Below are positions 5,022-5,344 of a stretch of 5,344 nucleotides of DNA, in pieces (within the stretch, counting starts at the first letter, position 1; each line of letters begins with the position of its first letter). The stretch comes from an uncultured Thermoanaerobacteraceae bacterium. GTDB lineage: Bacteria; Bacillota; DSM-12270; Thermacetogeniales; Thermacetogeniaceae. The stretch lies in the NCBI GenBank assembly GCA_937914965.1, contig CALGIY010000396.1, positions 1 through 5,344 of the forward strand. The letters run 5' to 3'. The translations under genes were made by a program, and so were the position numbers. The notes beneath the pieces were generated by a model. That model was not told the origin of the DNA, made no database searches, and was given only the letters and a program-made list of their open reading frames with translations.

Positions 5022-5344
5022 TTAATTGTCTGGAAAATAGAGCTTTACTTCTGTTCCTTTATTGACGATGCTTTGCACCTCTATTGTGCCCTGTAAGGTT
5101 TCCATTATCCGCTTTACGATAAATAGGCCAATCCCATTACCTTGGAAGTTCCCTGAATTGGAAGCTCGCTGCATATTGGAATAGATTTCATCAATTTCCT
5201 CCCTTGGGATTCCAATTCCATTATCCTTGAAATAATAGTTTACTCCATCATTAACCTGTTCACTGTGGATTTCTAAGGTTGGGTATTCCTGTTGCGAAGA
5301 ATATTTTATGGCATTTCCAATGATATTGGAAAAAACCTGGTACA
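5022..5344 (-). CDS. Sensor histidine kinase, C-terminal ATP-binding domain (partial)
   Basis: The minus-strand frame enters from the right edge without a start codon in the window and gives 106 residues to a TAA at 5022-5024. It is the HATPase_c catalytic domain: N-box in QVFSNIIGNAIKYS (residues 2-15 of the fragment), G1 box DNGIGIP (40-46), F-box region IYSNMQRA (53-60), and G2 box GNGIGLFIVKRIM (68-80), ending EVKLYFPDN. The sensor and dimerisation/phospho-acceptor parts lie outside the window, so the signal and partner regulator are unknown. The stop codon abuts that of the DUF421 gene (5019-5021) with no base between them, a tail-to-tail arrangement without room for a separate terminator. 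Confidence 0.93.
   Translation of the reverse strand, partial: YQVFSNIIGNAIKYSSQQEYPTLEIHSEQVNDGVNYYFKDNGIGIPREEIDEIYSNMQRASNSGNFQGNGIGLFIVKRIMETLQGTIEVQSIVNKGTEVKLYFPDN

Overview
The window looks like a chromosomal segment of a member of the Bacteroidota, possibly a Cytophagales-type marine or soil bacterium. This is inferred from the families present, the lack of Shine-Dalgarno sites, the moderate-to-low GC of the host genes, the Bacteroidetes-type promoter motif (TTTG / TAnnTTTG), and intergenic repeats of the TGTCATCC...GGATGACA kind. The species cannot be named from the sequence.

Layout: positions 1-232 hold no recognisable gene but contain a large nested inverted repeat. Positions 242-1687 are a complete IS4-family insertion sequence: perfect terminal inverted repeats, one 442-residue YREK-type DDE transposase on the minus strand, and a probable 9-bp target duplication. 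It sits inside a small GC-rich hairpin. Positions 1697-1933 are a gene-free cluster of REP-like palindromes. Positions 1932-3185 are a complete IS110-family element on the plus strand, consisting of a 5' noncoding end with a predicted bridge RNA and a 318-residue DEDD recombinase. It has landed at the foot of another REP-like hairpin, whose remainder follows at 3185-3265. More REP-like sequence runs to about 3356.

The host genes fill the right side. A short-chain dehydrogenase of the YghA/YhdF type (3372-4268, minus) is divergent from a DUF421/YetF-like membrane protein (4355-5021, plus), which is split into two overlapping frames and appears frameshifted. The DUF421 gene converges with the C-terminal ATP-binding domain of a sensor histidine kinase (5022-5344, minus, cut by the window edge) with no intergenic base between the stop codons.

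The most notable result is the IS110 element. Its left noncoding end folds by eye into a 5' stem-loop followed by two stem-loops with internal loops. The four internal-loop strands match, in the polarity expected for a bridge RNA, the left target flank (6 nt), the right target flank (7 nt), the element's right end (9 nt) and its left end (7 nt). All four share the dinucleotide AT, which fixes the core and both boundaries. Joining the two ends in a circle would also place a TTTG box 20 nt upstream of a perfect TAnnTTTG box, creating a Bacteroidetes promoter in front of the RNA. Bridge RNAs are an established property of the IS110 family; the assignment for this element, its guides, core and junction promoter are my reading of the sequence.
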